DNA of 64,000 nt from Rhodococcus sp. 14-2483-1-2. GTDB taxonomy: Bacteria; Actinomycetota; Actinomycetes; Mycobacteriales; Mycobacteriaceae. The stretch is from positions 310,001-374,000 of the forward strand of contig NZ_NPFW01000021.1 in the NCBI RefSeq assembly GCF_002259405.1, in the 5' to 3' direction. The notes under the pieces were generated by a model. That model had not been told where the DNA came from, ran no database searches, and saw only the letters and a program-made list of their open reading frames with translations. This document shows positions 36,606-46,582 of this stretch, in pieces (position 1 is the stretch's first letter; every line of letters starts with the position of its first letter). The position numbers and the translations under genes are program-made.

Positions 36606-38042
36606 TCACACGTCGTAGTACAGCGAGAACTCGTACGGGTGCGGACGCAGGTTCACCGGAGCGATTTCCTGTTCGCGCTTGAGCGAGATCCAGGTCTCGA
36701 TCAGGTCGGTGGTGAACACGCCACCCTCGGTGAGGTAGTCGTGATCGGCCTCGAGCCGGTCGATCACGGCATTCAGCGAGGTAGGTGCCTGAGGAATGTT
36801 CTTGGCTTCCTCGGGCGGCAACTCGTAGAGGTCCTTGTCGACCGGAGCCATCGGTTCGATCTTGTTCTTGATTCCGTCCAGACCTGCCATCATCTGAGCG
36901 GCGAAGTTCAGGTAGGGGTTACCCGAGGAGTCCGGCGCACGGAACTCGAGGCGCTTGGCCTTGGGGTTGTTGCCGGTGATCGGGATACGAACCGCGGCGG
37001 AGCGGTTGCGCTGGCTGTAGACCAAGTTGATGGGGGCCTCGTAGCCCGGCACCAAGCGGTGGTACGAGTTGATCGTCGGGTTGGTGAACGCCAACAGCGA
37101 CGGCGCGTGGTGCAGGATGCCGCCGATGTAGTGGCGTGCGAGATCCGACAGTCCGGCGTATCCGGCCTCGTCGTGGAAGAGAGGCTTGCCGTCCTTCCAC
37201 AGCGACTGGTGGACGTGCATACCCGAGCCGTTGTCGCCGAAGAGCGGCTTCGGCATGAATGTTGCCGACTTGCCGTTCTGCCACGCGGTGTTCTTGACGA
37301 TGTACTTGAACAGCTGCAGGTCGTCCGCTGCGCGAAGCAGCGTGTTGAACTTGTAGTTGATCTCCTGCTGGCCGCCGGTGCCGACCTCGTGGTGCGCACG
37401 CTCGAGCTCGAAGCCCGCGTTCTGCAGGTTGGTCGAGATCTGGTCGCGCAGGTCGACGTAGTGGTCGTACGGAGCGACGGGGAAGTAGCCACCCTTGAAG
37501 CGCACCTTGTAGCCGAGGTTCGGGCTGCCGTCGGCCTCGGTCTCGGCTCCGGTGTTCCACCAACCCGAGGACGAATCGACCTCGTAGAACGCGCCGTTCG
37601 CCTGCGAATCGAAGCGCACGGAATCGAAGATGTAGAACTCGGCCTCGGCACCGAAGTACGCGGTGTCGGCGATGCCGGTGCTGGCCAAGTACTCCTCGGC
37701 CTTACGTGCGACGTTGCGCGGGTCGCGGCTGTAGGCCTCACGCGTGAACGGATCGTGAACGAAGAAGTCGATGTTCAGCGTCTTGGCATTGCGGAAGGGA
37801 TCGACCTGAGCGGTGGCGTAGTCCGGAAGCAGGATCATGTCGGACTCGTGAATGGACTGGAAGCCGCGGACGGACGAGCCGTCGAACGCAAGGCCGTCTT
37901 CCAGTGTGTCCGCCGTGAACGCCTTGGCGGCGATCGAGAAGTGCTGCTGTGCACCCGGCAGATCCGTGAACCGGATGTCGACGTATTCGATTCCTTCATC
38001 CGCGATGAACTTGATGACCTCTTGGGCCGTGGAAAACGCCAC
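36606..38042 (-). CDS. glnA: Type I glutamine synthetase, main enzyme GlnA1
   Basis: The 478-residue protein has [15 protein letters not shown] [38 protein letters not shown] and PDSSGNPYL. Tyr406 in DLYELPPEE is the adenylylation site targeted by GlnE, and the length matches M. tuberculosis GlnA1. It makes glutamine from glutamate, ammonia and ATP. The start is GTG 38042 with AGGAG seven bases upstream. A dual GlnR-type box upstream and a strong terminator downstream suggest tight nitrogen control as a single-gene transcript. Confidence 0.97.
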   Translation of the reverse strand: MAFSTAQEVIKFIADEGIEYVDIRFTDLPGAQQHFSIAAKAFTADTLEDGLAFDGSSVRGFQSIHESDMILLPDYATAQVDPFRNAKTLNIDFFVHDPFTREAYSRDPRNVARKAEEYLASTGIADTAYFGAEAEFYIFDSVRFDSQANGAFYEVDSSSGWWNTGAETEADGSPNLGYKVRFKGGYFPVAPYDHYVDLRDQISTNLQNAGFELERAHHEVGTGGQQEINYKFNTLLRAADDLQLFKYIVKNTAWQNGKSATFMPKPLFGDNGSGMHVHQSLWKDGKPLFHDEAGYAGLSDLARHYIGGILHHAPSLLAFTNPTINSYHRLVPGYEAPINLVYSQRNRSAAVRIPITGNNPKAKRLEFRAPDSSGNPYLNFAAQMMAGLDGIKNKIEPMAPVDKDLYELPPEEAKNIPQAPTSLNAVIDRLEADHDYLTEGGVFTTDLIETWISLKREQEIAPVNLRPHPYEFSLYYDV

Positions 38043-38112
38043 GCTTTTGCTCCTTTGTTGAGTCCGTCGACCTGACGGTATGGACTTGGTGTTGCCCGCC
38101 CGTCAAGCTCGT

Positions 38113-38151
38113 GTTTCGCCCGTGTTACGCGTCCTGGTTCACGAGTGGCAC
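38113..38151 (-). promoter_or_regulatory. Dual GlnR boxes upstream of glnA1
   Basis: On the minus strand, GTAAC-ACGGGC-GAAAC (38113-38128) matches the actinobacterial GlnR consensus GTnAC-N6-GaAAC exactly. A second site, GTGCC-ACTCGT-GAACC (38136-38151), matches 8 of 10 and is spaced 23 bases upstream, close to the usual 22. They lie 71 bases or more before the glnA1 start. GlnR itself is not in the window. Confidence 0.75.
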
Positions 38152-38209
38152 GAACAACAGTACGTCCGCGTGTTTTCCCGTGTGCCCGTCCGCGCCTATC
38201 CTGGAAATC

Positions 38210-38674
38210 ATGGCACGAATGACAGGGTCCTGGTTGTCCGGACCGGCGGCCGCGAACCCGCGTGAACCCCAGAACTTCCGCGGGGAGGAGTTGGGCCTTC
38301 CGAAGCAGGGCGTCGGCGCGCTGGCCGGCACGGGACGTCGAATCCTCGCGCTGGTGCTGGATTGGACGATGGCCACCGGCGTGGCGTCGCTGATTCTCGG
38401 TGGTTACACCACGAGCGGACTGATCTCGACGATCGTGCTCGCCGTGTGGTTCGGCGTCGGACTGGTGAGCGTCTCGCTGTTCTCGTTCACCCCTGGCCAG
38501 TTCATCGTCGGTATTCAGGTGGCACGCATCGACGCGCAGGCGCGGGTCGGCTTCGTGCGCGCGCTGGTGCGCCAGTTGATTCTGCTGTTCGTCGTCCCGG
38601 CCGTCGTCACGGACATGGACGGCCGAGGCATGCACGACCGCGCAACGGGAACAGCCCTGCTGCGGGCCCGCTGA
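38210..38674 (+). CDS. RDD-domain membrane protein
   Basis: The 154-residue protein starts MARMTGSW at ATG 38210 and has an RDD-type core: RRILALVLDWTMATGVASL, helices around LISTIVLAVWFGVGL, and a VARIDAQARVGFVRALVRQ loop. It has about three membrane helices. RDD proteins are thought to be transporters or envelope proteins; the role here is unknown. It matches Rv2219A, next to glnA1 and divergent from it. Confidence 0.82.
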   Translation: MARMTGSWLSGPAAANPREPQNFRGEELGLPKQGVGALAGTGRRILALVLDWTMATGVASLILGGYTTSGLISTIVLAVWFGVGLVSVSLFSFTPGQFIVGIQVARIDAQARVGFVRALVRQLILLFVVPAVVTDMDGRGMHDRATGTALLRAR

Positions 38675-38714
38675 GGGGTCGTCGCACCAGGGCTGTCCGA
38701 GTGATCGTGAGAGG

Positions 38715-39470
38715 CTAGCGGCGCTTCATGGTGCGCTGAACGCCCTTCATCTTGGCTCCGCCGGGAATGGGTCCCTTCGGCATCGCCGGGCCCCCCTTGG
38801 TGCCCAATGCGGAGAGCCGCGACTCGATGGTGTCCATGCGCTTGCCGTCGATGTTCTTCGGCAACTTGGACAGATACTTCTGCAGACCCGAGAGCGGAAT
38901 CTGGTTCTCTTCGTTGCCGACGATGATGTCGTAGATCGGAGTGTCGCCCACCAGGCGGGCGGTCTTCTTCTTCTCCTGAGCCAACAGTGACTTCACGCGA
39001 TGCGGTGCACCCTCGGCCACGAGAATGACACCGGGCTTGCCGATGACGCGATGCACCGCGTCCAGATGGGTGGTTCCGGCGATTGCGTTGGTCACCCGCC
39101 ACGATCCCTGCAGATTGTCCAGGGCCCACGCGGCCGCGCCGGCCTGACCGTCGGCCTTCTTGTACACCGACTTCTGCACGCGGCGTCCGAAGATTATGAA
39201 CGCGACCAGGACGCCCAGGAGCAGTCCGATGGGGAGCAGGAACCACTGGAAATCGAAGGCCAGGCCGATGAGGAATCCGAGGAGCCCCAGCCCGACCACC
39301 GCGCCGATCATCAGCGGAAGGAGAACCTTGTCGTCCTTGCGCTGCATCTGAAACGCCTGCCAGAGCTGCTTGCGCCGTTCCCTCGATGCCTGCTTGCGCG
39401 CTGCCTTGGCAGCCGCTTTTGCTTCCTTGCTGGGCTTTGCTGCTTTGCCAGCCTTACTGCCGTTCGCCAT
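38715..39470 (-). CDS. DUF4191 membrane protein
   Basis: The 251-residue protein has a lysine/alanine-rich cytoplasmic N-terminus (about 45 residues), two adjacent membrane helices (LMIGAVVGLGLLGFLIG and FLLPIGLLLGVLVAFIIFG) and a long cytoplasmic C-terminal domain. It corresponds to Rv2219 (DUF4191), conserved in mycolata and of unknown function. Its position next to lipA is constant across the group. A membrane-associated role in envelope or lipoate-related physiology is only a guess. Confidence 0.8.
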   Translation of the reverse strand: MANGSKAGKAAKPSKEAKAAAKAARKQASRERRKQLWQAFQMQRKDDKVLLPLMIGAVVGLGLLGFLIGLAFDFQWFLLPIGLLLGVLVAFIIFGRRVQKSVYKKADGQAGAAAWALDNLQGSWRVTNAIAGTTHLDAVHRVIGKPGVILVAEGAPHRVKSLLAQEKKKTARLVGDTPIYDIIVGNEENQIPLSGLQKYLSKLPKNIDGKRMDTIESRLSALGTKGGPAMPKGPIPGGAKMKGVQRTMKRR

Positions 39471-39530
39471 ACCTCACAGGATACGTCCTGTGCCGGCGCT
39501 CACTCGCACCGCGCCGGGTTGAGGCGAGGA

Positions 39531-40544
39531 TCAGCGAGCAGCCAGTCGTGCCATCAGCGAACTGGCCTCCTGTGACGCTTCGCCACCGTCGGTCAGGTGG
39601 CTCATGCTCTCGGGAAGCTGGCGGCCGTGATGTGCCATGGCCTGTGCGTAGAGGCGTCCGGCTCGGTAGGAGGAGCGGACCAACGGCCCGGCCAACACAC
39701 CGGCAAAGCCGATTTCGGTCGCGTAATCGGAGTGCTCGACGAACTCCTCCGGCTTGACCCAACGCTCGACCGGATGGTGGCGCGGCGACGGGCGCAGGTA
39801 CTGGGTGATGGTCAGGATGTCGCATCCGGCCTCGTGCAGGTCGCGAATGGCTTCCTGCACCTCTTCCGGGGTCTCACCCATGCCGAGGATCAGGTTGGAC
39901 TTGGTGACCAGACCGTCGTCGCGGGCTGCGGTGATGACGTCCATCGACCGCTGGTACCGGAAGGCGGGACGGATGCGCTTGAAGATGCGCGGCACCGTCT
40001 CGACGTTGTGAGCCAACACCTCGGGCCGTGACGAGAAGACCTCGGCCAACTGATCGGGCTTGGCATTGAAGTCCGGGATGAGCAGCTCGACGCCGGTGTT
40101 CGGATTCAGCTTCTTGATGTACCGAACCGTCTCGGCGTACAACCACGCGCCGCCGTCCTCCAGATCGTCCCGAGCGACTCCGGTGATCGTGGAGTAGCGC
40201 AGACCCATGGCCTGCACGCTCTCGGCCACCCGGCGCGGCTCGTCTCGATCGAGATCCTCCGGCTTGCCGGTGTCGATCTGACAGAAATCGCAACGGCGGG
40301 TGCACTGCTCACCGCCGATGAGGAAGGTCGCTTCGCGATCTTCCCAGCATTCGTAGATATTGGGGCAGCCGGCTTCCTCGCACACCGTGTGCAGACCCTC
40401 ACGCTTCACAAGACCCTTGAGCTCGGTGTATTCCGGGCCCATCTTGGCTTTGGTCTTGATCCAGTTGGGTTTGCGTTCGATGGGGGTCTCCGCGTTTCGG
40501 ATCTCGAGGCGGAGCAGCTTGCGTCCTTCTGGGGCCACAGTCAC
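39531..40544 (-). CDS. lipA: Lipoyl synthase
   Basis: The 337-residue radical-SAM enzyme has the auxiliary cluster motif [12 protein letters not shown] (C-x4-C-x5-C), the SAM cluster CTRRCDFC, and a C-terminal RSSYRAG serine. It inserts two sulfurs into octanoyl groups on lipoyl domains. It works after LipB, ten bases upstream on the same strand. The E2 acyltransferase encoded nearby is a likely substrate. Confidence 0.97.
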   Translation of the reverse strand: MTVAPEGRKLLRLEIRNAETPIERKPNWIKTKAKMGPEYTELKGLVKREGLHTVCEEAGCPNIYECWEDREATFLIGGEQCTRRCDFCQIDTGKPEDLDRDEPRRVAESVQAMGLRYSTITGVARDDLEDGGAWLYAETVRYIKKLNPNTGVELLIPDFNAKPDQLAEVFSSRPEVLAHNVETVPRIFKRIRPAFRYQRSMDVITAARDDGLVTKSNLILGMGETPEEVQEAIRDLHEAGCDILTITQYLRPSPRHHPVERWVKPEEFVEHSDYATEIGFAGVLAGPLVRSSYRAGRLYAQAMAHHGRQLPESMSHLTDGGEASQEASSLMARLAAR

Positions 40545-40554
40545 AGCTTCGATG

Positions 40555-41334
40555 CTACGCGCCGAAGCGAACCGTCGTGAACTGCGGGTTGATCGACGCC
40601 TCCGTGAGCGCCGGATGCTCGATCTCGTGATCCTGCACGGGCATCGACCCGTCGAGCGCGGCCAGAACGGCCTCGGTCACAGCTGCGGTGACCTCGGCGA
40701 CGGTGACGTCTCGGCCCAGCTCCAGCGACAGCGACGTCACACCCGCATCGGCGATGCCGCACGGCACGATCGCATCGAAACCGGTCATGGCCGCGTTGCA
40801 GTTCAGTGAGAAACCGTGCAGCGTCACTCCGCGCTGAACACGGACCCCGATCGCCGCGATCTTGCGTTCGGGCAGCCACACGCCGTCTCTCGGCTGCGCG
40901 GCGAGCCACACCCCGGACCTACCGTCGACGCGCCCGCAGCCGATACCGTAGGCGGACACGACGGAGATCAGAGCTTCTTCGATACGGCGTACGTATCTGA
41001 CGACGTCGATGGGCTGCGCGAGCTTGACGATGGGGTACCCGACCAACTGGCCGGGACCGTGCCAGGTGATCTTGCCGCCTCGATCGACCTCGACAACGGG
41101 GGTACCGTCCCGCGGCATGTCCTCCTCGGAGGTACGCCTGCCCGCCGTGTAGACGGACGGATGCTCGAGCAGCAGCATCGTGTCGGAGCCGGTACCGTCC
41201 GCCCGGGCACCGGCCAGCTCGCGCTGCAGTGCCCACGCCTCTGTGTACTCGACGGTGCCCAACTCCCGCACCACGACCGGCTCCGAGCTCGCGCGTGCCG
41301 ACACGGCGACCGACGAAGAGTTCGCATCACTCAT
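40555..41334 (-). CDS. lipB: Octanoyltransferase
   Basis: The 259-residue enzyme has the LipB catalytic lysine in [12 protein letters not shown] and cysteine in [13 protein letters not shown], plus the substrate tunnel motif [17 protein letters not shown]. It moves octanoyl from acyl carrier protein to lipoyl-domain lysines. The start at ATG 41334 leaves a 20-residue Ser/Ala-rich N-terminus. It forms an operon with lipA. Confidence 0.97.
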   Translation of the reverse strand: MSDANSSSVAVSARASSEPVVVRELGTVEYTEAWALQRELAGARADGTGSDTMLLLEHPSVYTAGRRTSEEDMPRDGTPVVEVDRGGKITWHGPGQLVGYPIVKLAQPIDVVRYVRRIEEALISVVSAYGIGCGRVDGRSGVWLAAQPRDGVWLPERKIAAIGVRVQRGVTLHGFSLNCNAAMTGFDAIVPCGIADAGVTSLSLELGRDVTVAEVTAAVTEAVLAALDGSMPVQDHEIEHPALTEASINPQFTTVRFGA

Positions 41335-41355
41335 GAATCGGAACGGTACGCCGCG

Positions 41356-42246
41356 TCAGCCACCCACAGCCACCCGCAGTGCCTCTCCCACGGTGTTGTG
41401 CTCGAACGTGTAGCCCGCGTCCTCCAGGGCTTTCGGAATGGCGCGTGGGCCGGTGAGAATGGCTTCCTCGGCGAACTCGCCGATGACGGCCTTCAGCGCG
41501 AAGCCGGGGACGACCCAGGGTGCCGGACGGTGCACCGCGCGCGACATCGCGCTGTTGAACTGTGCGTTGGTCACCGGAGTTGGACCGACCATGTTGACCG
41601 GTCCACGCAGGGAGTCGTTCTCGATACCGTGGACGATGGCACCGATCTCGTCTTCCAAGGAAATCCACGGGAAGTACTGGCGTCCACTGCCGAGCCGCCC
41701 GCCGAGGGCGAACAGATACAGCGGGCGAAGCTTGCCCAACATTCCGCCGCGCTGCGACAGCACGACACCGCTGCGCAGCATGATCGTGCGGACACCGGCT
41801 TCCGACGCCGCTGTCGTGGCATTCTCCCAATCGCGACAGACCTCGGCCAGAAATCCGTCACCGACGGGAGCCGTCTCGTCGACCACTCGATCGCCCGTGT
41901 CGCCGTAGAAGTTGACGCCGCTGGCATTGATCAGGGTGGGTACACCCGCGTCGGCGGCAGCCCCGGCGAGAACCTCGGTGGGAGCGATGCGACTGTCTCG
42001 CACCAGCTGCTTGTACGCACCGGACCACCTCTTGTCGCCGATTCCGACACCACAGAGGTTGACGATCGCGTCGGCACCATCGAGCGCGGCCGCGTCGATG
42101 CTCCCGCGCGACGGATCCCACTGCGACTCGTCCGGCCCCGCCGGCGATCTCCGAACCAGGCGGGTGACGTCGTGGCTACGACCCCGCAGCGCTGCGACCA
42201 GGGCAGTGCCGATCAAACCCGATGAACCTGCAATGACTACGCGCAT
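41356..42246 (-). CDS. TIGR01777-type epimerase/SDR-like protein
   Basis: The 296-residue protein opens with a Rossmann motif VVIAGSSGLIGTALVAAL and has DAIVNLCGVGIGDKRW and ASGVNFYGDTGDRVVDE. The C-terminal DUF1731 region is the usual second part of the family (homologue of Rv2216). These proteins are extended SDR/epimerase-like, with unknown substrates. It lies upstream of lipB on the same strand, 21 bases away, and follows the E2 gene. Confidence 0.85.
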   Translation of the reverse strand: MRVVIAGSSGLIGTALVAALRGRSHDVTRLVRRSPAGPDESQWDPSRGSIDAAALDGADAIVNLCGVGIGDKRWSGAYKQLVRDSRIAPTEVLAGAAADAGVPTLINASGVNFYGDTGDRVVDETAPVGDGFLAEVCRDWENATTAASEAGVRTIMLRSGVVLSQRGGMLGKLRPLYLFALGGRLGSGRQYFPWISLEDEIGAIVHGIENDSLRGPVNMVGPTPVTNAQFNSAMSRAVHRPAPWVVPGFALKAVIGEFAEEAILTGPRAIPKALEDAGYTFEHNTVGEALRVAVGG

Positions 42247-42273
42247 GTGAACGAAAGCCTCCTTGACGCAAAC

Positions 42274-42303
42274 GGGGCACCATTCGCGAACGAATGATGC
42301 CCC
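42274..42303. terminator. Hairpin between the E2 gene and the epimerase-like gene
   Basis: GGGGCA-C-CATTCG pairs with CGAATG-A-TGCCCC around a CGAA loop. It lies 28 bases before ATG 42246. It could be a second terminator or a leader structure for the downstream operon. Confidence 0.5.
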
Positions 42304-42351
42304 GGATGCACGGTTCGTGCCCCTCTTGTCGAGACTCCGATGCGAATGTTT

Positions 42352-42382
42352 CGCGCTCTCACGAGAATACGTGAGAGGCGCG
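42352..42382. terminator. Terminator after the E2 gene
   Basis: CGCG-CTCTCACG / CGTGAGAG-GCGCG with an AGAATA loop begins 14 bases downstream of the E2 stop (minus strand). Strength is good but the U-run is short. Confidence 0.7.
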
Positions 42383-42395
42383 ATTCGCCGGTTGC

Positions 42396-44174
42396 CTACA
42401 GGCCGAGATCGGCCTCGAACGACGCCACTTCGAGACGCTGCTTGATCGTCGTCAGGAAGCGTCCGGCGTCGGCTCCGTCCACCAGACGGTGGTCGTAGGT
42501 GAGCGGCAGGTAGCACATCGAGCGAACACCGATCGACTCGTTGCCCGAGTCGTCCTTGACGACGACCGGACGCTTGACGATCGCACCCGTGCCCAGCATG
42601 GCCGCCTGTGGCGGAACCAGGATCGGGGTGTCGAACAGCGCGCCCTGGCTGCCGATGTTGGTGATGGTGAACGTGCCACCGGACAGCTCGTCGGGCTTCA
42701 GTCCGCCCGAGCGTGCACGGGAGGCGATGTCGTTGATCGCCCGAGCCAGTCCGGCGAGCGACAGGTCGCCCGCATTGTGGATGACGGGGGAGAGCAGACC
42801 CTGCTCGGTGTCCACGGCGATACCGAGGTGGACATCGGCGTGGTACGTGATCTCCTTGGCGTCCTCGTTGATGCTCGCGTTGACGTTGGGGTGCGCCTTG
42901 AGAGCCTCCACGACCGCCTTCGCGAAGAACGGCAGGTACGTCAGGTTGACGCCCTCGTTCTCGGCGAACTTCGCCTTCGCCTTGGTCCGCAGACCGGCGA
43001 TCTTCGTCACGTCGACCTCGAAGGTCTGCGTGAGCTGTGCAGACGTCTGCAGCGACTCACGCGTCTTCTTCGCGGTGATCTGCCGAATCCGGTTGATCTT
43101 CTGCGTGGTTCCGCGAAGATGCGCGAGCTCCGGACGAACACCTGCGGTGGCCGGGGCAGCGGGCTTCGATGCGGCGGCGGGCGCAGCAGCGGCGGCCGGA
43201 GCGGCCGGAGCCTTCTTGGCCTCGGCTGCGGCGAGCACATCCTGCTTGCGGATGCGTCCACCGACACCGGTGCCCTTCACGGTCGACAGGTCGACGTCGT
43301 TGTCCGACGCCAGCTTGCGCACCAGGGGAGTGACGTACGGGCTGGAATCACCCGAGGGTGCCGACTCCTTGGCGGGAGCTGCCTTGGGAGCCTCCTGCTT
43401 GGGCTCGGCCTTCGGCTCGGCCTTCGGAGCTTCCTGCTTGGGAGCCTCTTCCTTCTTGGGCTCTTCCTTCTTCGGCTCTTCGGCCTTCGGAGCCTCGGGC
43501 TCCGGGGTGGCCTCGGGCTCGGGGGCCTTCTCGGCCGGCGATCCCGATCCGATGACGGCGAGCTGGCCACCGACGGCGACCGTGTCGTCTTCCTCGGCGG
43601 AGATCTCGAGCAGAGTTCCGGCGACCGGAGACGGGATCTCGGTGTCGACCTTGTCGGTGGACACCTCGAGCAGCGGCTCGTCGACAGCAACCTCGTCACC
43701 GACAGCCTTGAGCCACCGAGTCACGGTGCCCTCGGTGACGGACTCGCCCAACTCGGGCATCGTCACCGGCGTGCCGGATCCGGACGAGTCGGACGATGCA
43801 CTCGCTGCGGGTGCCTCCTCCTCGGCCTGCGGCTCGGGCTCGGCTGCGGGAGTGGGCTCCTCGGCAGCTTCCTCGGGTGCAGATTCCTCGGCGGGCGCTG
43901 CGTCCTCGGCCGGTGCATCGGACGAGGGAGCCTCGCCTGCGTCACCGATCTGGGCGAGCTCGCCACCGATCTCGACGGTGTCGTCTTCCTGAGCGACGAT
44001 CTTGGTCAGGACACCGGCTGCAGGCGACGGGATCTCGGTATCGACCTTGTCCGTGGAGACTTCGAGCAATGGCTCGTCGACTTCGACGGTGTCGCCTTCT
44101 TGTTTGAGCCACCTCGTGACAGTTCCCTCGGTGACGCTCTCACCAAGAGCTGGCATCTGGACGGAGAAGGCCAT
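42396..44174 (-). CDS. sucB: Dihydrolipoamide acyltransferase (E2) with two lipoyl domains
   Basis: The 592-residue protein has two lipoyl domains with modification lysines at Lys43 and Lys175 (each in [11 protein letters not shown]). Pro/Ala/Glu-rich flexible linkers and a peripheral subunit-binding domain ([18 protein letters not shown]) follow. The C-terminal catalytic core has HxxxDG in [12 protein letters not shown]. It is the E2 core of the pyruvate or 2-oxoglutarate dehydrogenase complex (M. tuberculosis dlaT, also called sucB, which also serves peroxidase defence). Lipoylation would use the nearby LipB and LipA. Confidence 0.94.
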   Translation of the reverse strand: MAFSVQMPALGESVTEGTVTRWLKQEGDTVEVDEPLLEVSTDKVDTEIPSPAAGVLTKIVAQEDDTVEIGGELAQIGDAGEAPSSDAPAEDAAPAEESAPEEAAEEPTPAAEPEPQAEEEAPAASASSDSSGSGTPVTMPELGESVTEGTVTRWLKAVGDEVAVDEPLLEVSTDKVDTEIPSPVAGTLLEISAEEDDTVAVGGQLAVIGSGSPAEKAPEPEATPEPEAPKAEEPKKEEPKKEEAPKQEAPKAEPKAEPKQEAPKAAPAKESAPSGDSSPYVTPLVRKLASDNDVDLSTVKGTGVGGRIRKQDVLAAAEAKKAPAAPAAAAAPAAASKPAAPATAGVRPELAHLRGTTQKINRIRQITAKKTRESLQTSAQLTQTFEVDVTKIAGLRTKAKAKFAENEGVNLTYLPFFAKAVVEALKAHPNVNASINEDAKEITYHADVHLGIAVDTEQGLLSPVIHNAGDLSLAGLARAINDIASRARSGGLKPDELSGGTFTITNIGSQGALFDTPILVPPQAAMLGTGAIVKRPVVVKDDSGNESIGVRSMCYLPLTYDHRLVDGADAGRFLTTIKQRLEVASFEADLGL

Positions 44175-44551
44175 GTCTGTTGACTCCTCGACAGTTGTAT
44201 GCGGGTGATGTGGTTCGACGACTTGTGGTCGCAGACCATTGTGCTGGCGGAACAGGGTTCATGGACGAGAGTTGCGTGATTCGGTTCGACGGAGGCACCG
44301 GTGCACACGGCACCGATCGAGCGTGTTCGGCTCGACACAGCGCCCACGTGGACACTCCCTCTCGGCAATTCACTCACTCACTTCACGAGCCTTGGTTCAC
44401 TATCAAGAGAGCTGAACCCTCTAATGTCATCCTTCCATTGTTATCGCCTCGCCGTTCCCCTAGGGCGTGCAACACGCCTGGCAAACTGGCGGGTAACAAC
44501 ATTCCGGCACCAGAACCGGTGATCCATCGGCCGTACGAAAAGGATGTTCTC
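44175..44551. promoter_or_regulatory. Divergent intergenic region between E2 and the next gene
   Basis: About 377 bases hold the presumed promoters of the E2 gene (minus) and the small plus-strand gene at 44552. AT-rich bases near 44400-44450 may hold promoter elements. A short stem GCC-TGGCAAACTGGC-like fold lies near 44480. No ORF is supported. Confidence 0.4.
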
Positions 44552-44893
44552 GTGGGATTGTTCGATCGACTCAAGCGCAGCGGCGGGGGCGCGAAACGGG
44601 CCCCGGGGGGGTCGGTTGCCCAGTACCTGGCCGATTGGACCGCGGCGCGAATCGGTGTCGAGGCCTACGTCGAGCCGAAGACGACGGTCACCCCGCTGAC
44701 CGTCGTACTGGTCGCGAACGACGGCGAATGGACCCGTCGGCCGCTCGATGAAAAATATGCACGAAAGATCGGACCCGACCTGAAGATCCCGGTCTACGAC
44801 GTCCGCAAGACCGGGTATCCCCAGCGCATGCGCGACCACGACGCTCGCCAGAAGATCATCAGGAAGCGCGAGCAGCAGCAGCGCGATCTCTGA
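44552..44893 (+). CDS. Small conserved basic protein of unknown function
   Basis: The 113-residue protein begins GTG 44552 (VGLFDRLKRSGGG) after a GGAT-like site. It has a Lys/Arg-rich N-terminus, a short strand-helix middle (TVVLVANDGEWTRRPL) and a very basic C-terminal tail (RQKIIRKREQQQRDL). It is often annotated oxidoreductase or hypothetical in relatives, but I see no cofactor motif, so I do not accept that name. It is convergent with the aminopeptidase gene over a strong terminator. Confidence 0.72.
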   Translation: MGLFDRLKRSGGGAKRAPGGSVAQYLADWTAARIGVEAYVEPKTTVTPLTVVLVANDGEWTRRPLDEKYARKIGPDLKIPVYDVRKTGYPQRMRDHDARQKIIRKREQQQRDL

Positions 44894-44899
44894 CCTCAC

Positions 44900-44931
44900 C
44901 CGTGCGTGCGGACGACGATCCGCACGCACGG
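44900..44931. terminator. Perfect bidirectional terminator hairpin
   Basis: CCGTGCGTGCGGA and its perfect reverse complement enclose a CGACGA loop in the 48-base gap between the convergent small gene and pepA. It can stop transcription from either side. Confidence 0.85.
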
Positions 44932-44941
44932 TCGAGCGCGA

Positions 44942-46465
44942 TCAGCCGTTCTCGACGATGTCCTCGAGGACCGCGAACATCGTCCGCACGGGAACACCGG
45001 TGCCGCCCTTGCCGGTGTATCCGAAGGGGCCACCGGTGTTGTACGCCGGACCCGCGACGTCGATGTGAGCCCACTCGACGCCGTCGGCGACGAATTCCTT
45101 CAAGAACAGGGCGGCGGCCAGCATTCCACCGGCCCGGCCGTTGGTGACGTTCGCCAGATCGGCCACCTTGGAATCGAGTTCGCGTCGGATCTCCTTCGGC
45201 AACGGCATCGCCCATGCGTTTTCGCCGATGGCCTGAGAGATCTCGGCGACGCGGTCGCGGAAGTCCTCGGTACCCATGACCCCCGGAGTTCGATTGCCGA
45301 GTGCGACCACCTGAGCGCCGGTCAGTGTCGCGGTGTCGATGAGGTAATCCGGATCGTCCTCGCAGGCGCGCACGATCGCGTCGGCCAACACCAAGCGGCC
45401 TTCGGCGTCGGTGTTGATGACCTCGACGGTGATGCCGCCGTACTGGGTCAGGACATCGCCCGGACGCTGCGCAGTGCCCGACGGCATGTTCTCGGCCATC
45501 GGCACCGTCGCGATGACATCGAGTGGCAGACCGACCTTCGCGGCCAGGCTCACCGTCGCGATGACCGCAGCCGCGCCGCCCATGTCCGAGGTCATGTTCT
45601 CCATGCCCGCAGCGGGTTTGATGGAGATGCCGCCGGTGTCGAACGTGATTCCCTTGCCCACCAGGGCGACCTTCTTCGCGCCCCGCTTACCGCCCGAATG
45701 CGTCAGACGGACCAGTCGCGGCAGTCGAGAAGAACCCTTGCCGACGCCGTGAATGCCGCCGTAGCCGTCCTTCTCCAGTGTCTTGTCGTCGAGGATCTCG
45801 ACCTTCAGGCCCGCAGCCGTACCCAGGGCCTTGGCCTGCGCCGCGAACTCCTCCGGGTAGAGGTGGCTCGGCGGGGTGTTGACGAAATCGCGCGCTACGG
45901 CGACGGATTCGGCGATGGCGAGCGATCGTGCCAGCTCGTTCTTGGCGTCCTTGGAGCGGGTGTCGGGAACGAGCAACTCGACGCGGGCGAGGGGAAGCGC
46001 GTCGGACTTCGGTGCCGACAAGGCCGACTTGAACTCGGTGAACTGATATGCGCCGAGAAAGAAGCCTTCAGCGGCCGCACCGAGGTCGAGTGCCGACAGC
46101 GTCGTTGCGGCCGTATCGACGCCTTTCAGCGCACGAGCTGCGGTTCCGGCCGACTGGCGGATGCGCTCGCTGTCGATGTCGGCTGCACTGCCGAGGCCGA
46201 CCGCCAGCACGCTGTCCACGGACAGGCCGGGCGGTGCCGGAATGCGCACCAGCTCGTCGGCCTTGCCGGTGGCGCCGACGGACTCGAAAGAGTCCAGCAG
46301 CGCTGCGGCGACGGCGTCGTCGGAAATGTCGTCGGTGATGGCGAGTTCGAGTCCGTCGTCACTCGTACTCAGCGCGACGACGAGAACGTCGACTTTCTTA
46401 CCGAGCTTGCCCGCGAGGACCAGGTCGGGTCCGAGAGTGCGGGAAGGCGTCGAGGGTGAAGGCAC
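44942..46465 (-). CDS. pepA: Leucyl aminopeptidase (M17)
   Basis: The 507-residue enzyme has the C-terminal catalytic M17 core: [14 protein letters not shown], the binuclear metal site with the [12 protein letters not shown] signature, and a [14 protein letters not shown] segment. An N-terminal macro-like domain precedes it. It removes N-terminal residues from peptides as a cytoplasmic hexamer. GTG 46465 is the start, with AGGAG seven bases upstream. It matches M. tuberculosis pepB (Rv2213) and is divergent from gcvT. Confidence 0.94.
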   Translation of the reverse strand: MPSPSTPSRTLGPDLVLAGKLGKKVDVLVVALSTSDDGLELAITDDISDDAVAAALLDSFESVGATGKADELVRIPAPPGLSVDSVLAVGLGSAADIDSERIRQSAGTAARALKGVDTAATTLSALDLGAAAEGFFLGAYQFTEFKSALSAPKSDALPLARVELLVPDTRSKDAKNELARSLAIAESVAVARDFVNTPPSHLYPEEFAAQAKALGTAAGLKVEILDDKTLEKDGYGGIHGVGKGSSRLPRLVRLTHSGGKRGAKKVALVGKGITFDTGGISIKPAAGMENMTSDMGGAAAVIATVSLAAKVGLPLDVIATVPMAENMPSGTAQRPGDVLTQYGGITVEVINTDAEGRLVLADAIVRACEDDPDYLIDTATLTGAQVVALGNRTPGVMGTEDFRDRVAEISQAIGENAWAMPLPKEIRRELDSKVADLANVTNGRAGGMLAAALFLKEFVADGVEWAHIDVAGPAYNTGGPFGYTGKGGTGVPVRTMFAVLEDIVENG

Positions 46466-46582
46466 GTGGCTGCTCCTGTAGGGGTTGACGTGTACGTACC
46501 CCGATCCTAATGACGACTCGGCGCCGGACGCAGTCGGTCTGCCGGGCCCGCAACGGCCGCCATGTGAGCTAGCGTGACCGCC

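Noticed and set aside
42489..44183. Long plus-strand ORFs of over 480 residues opposite the E2 gene
   Set aside because: They are antisense reflections of the repetitive Pro/Ala/Glu/Lys linker and lipoyl codons, with Gly/Leu/Arg-rich low-complexity products.
46466..46582. Glycine riboswitch before gcvT
   Set aside because: The 117-base gap is shared by two divergent promoters and lacks the conserved tandem aptamer elements.
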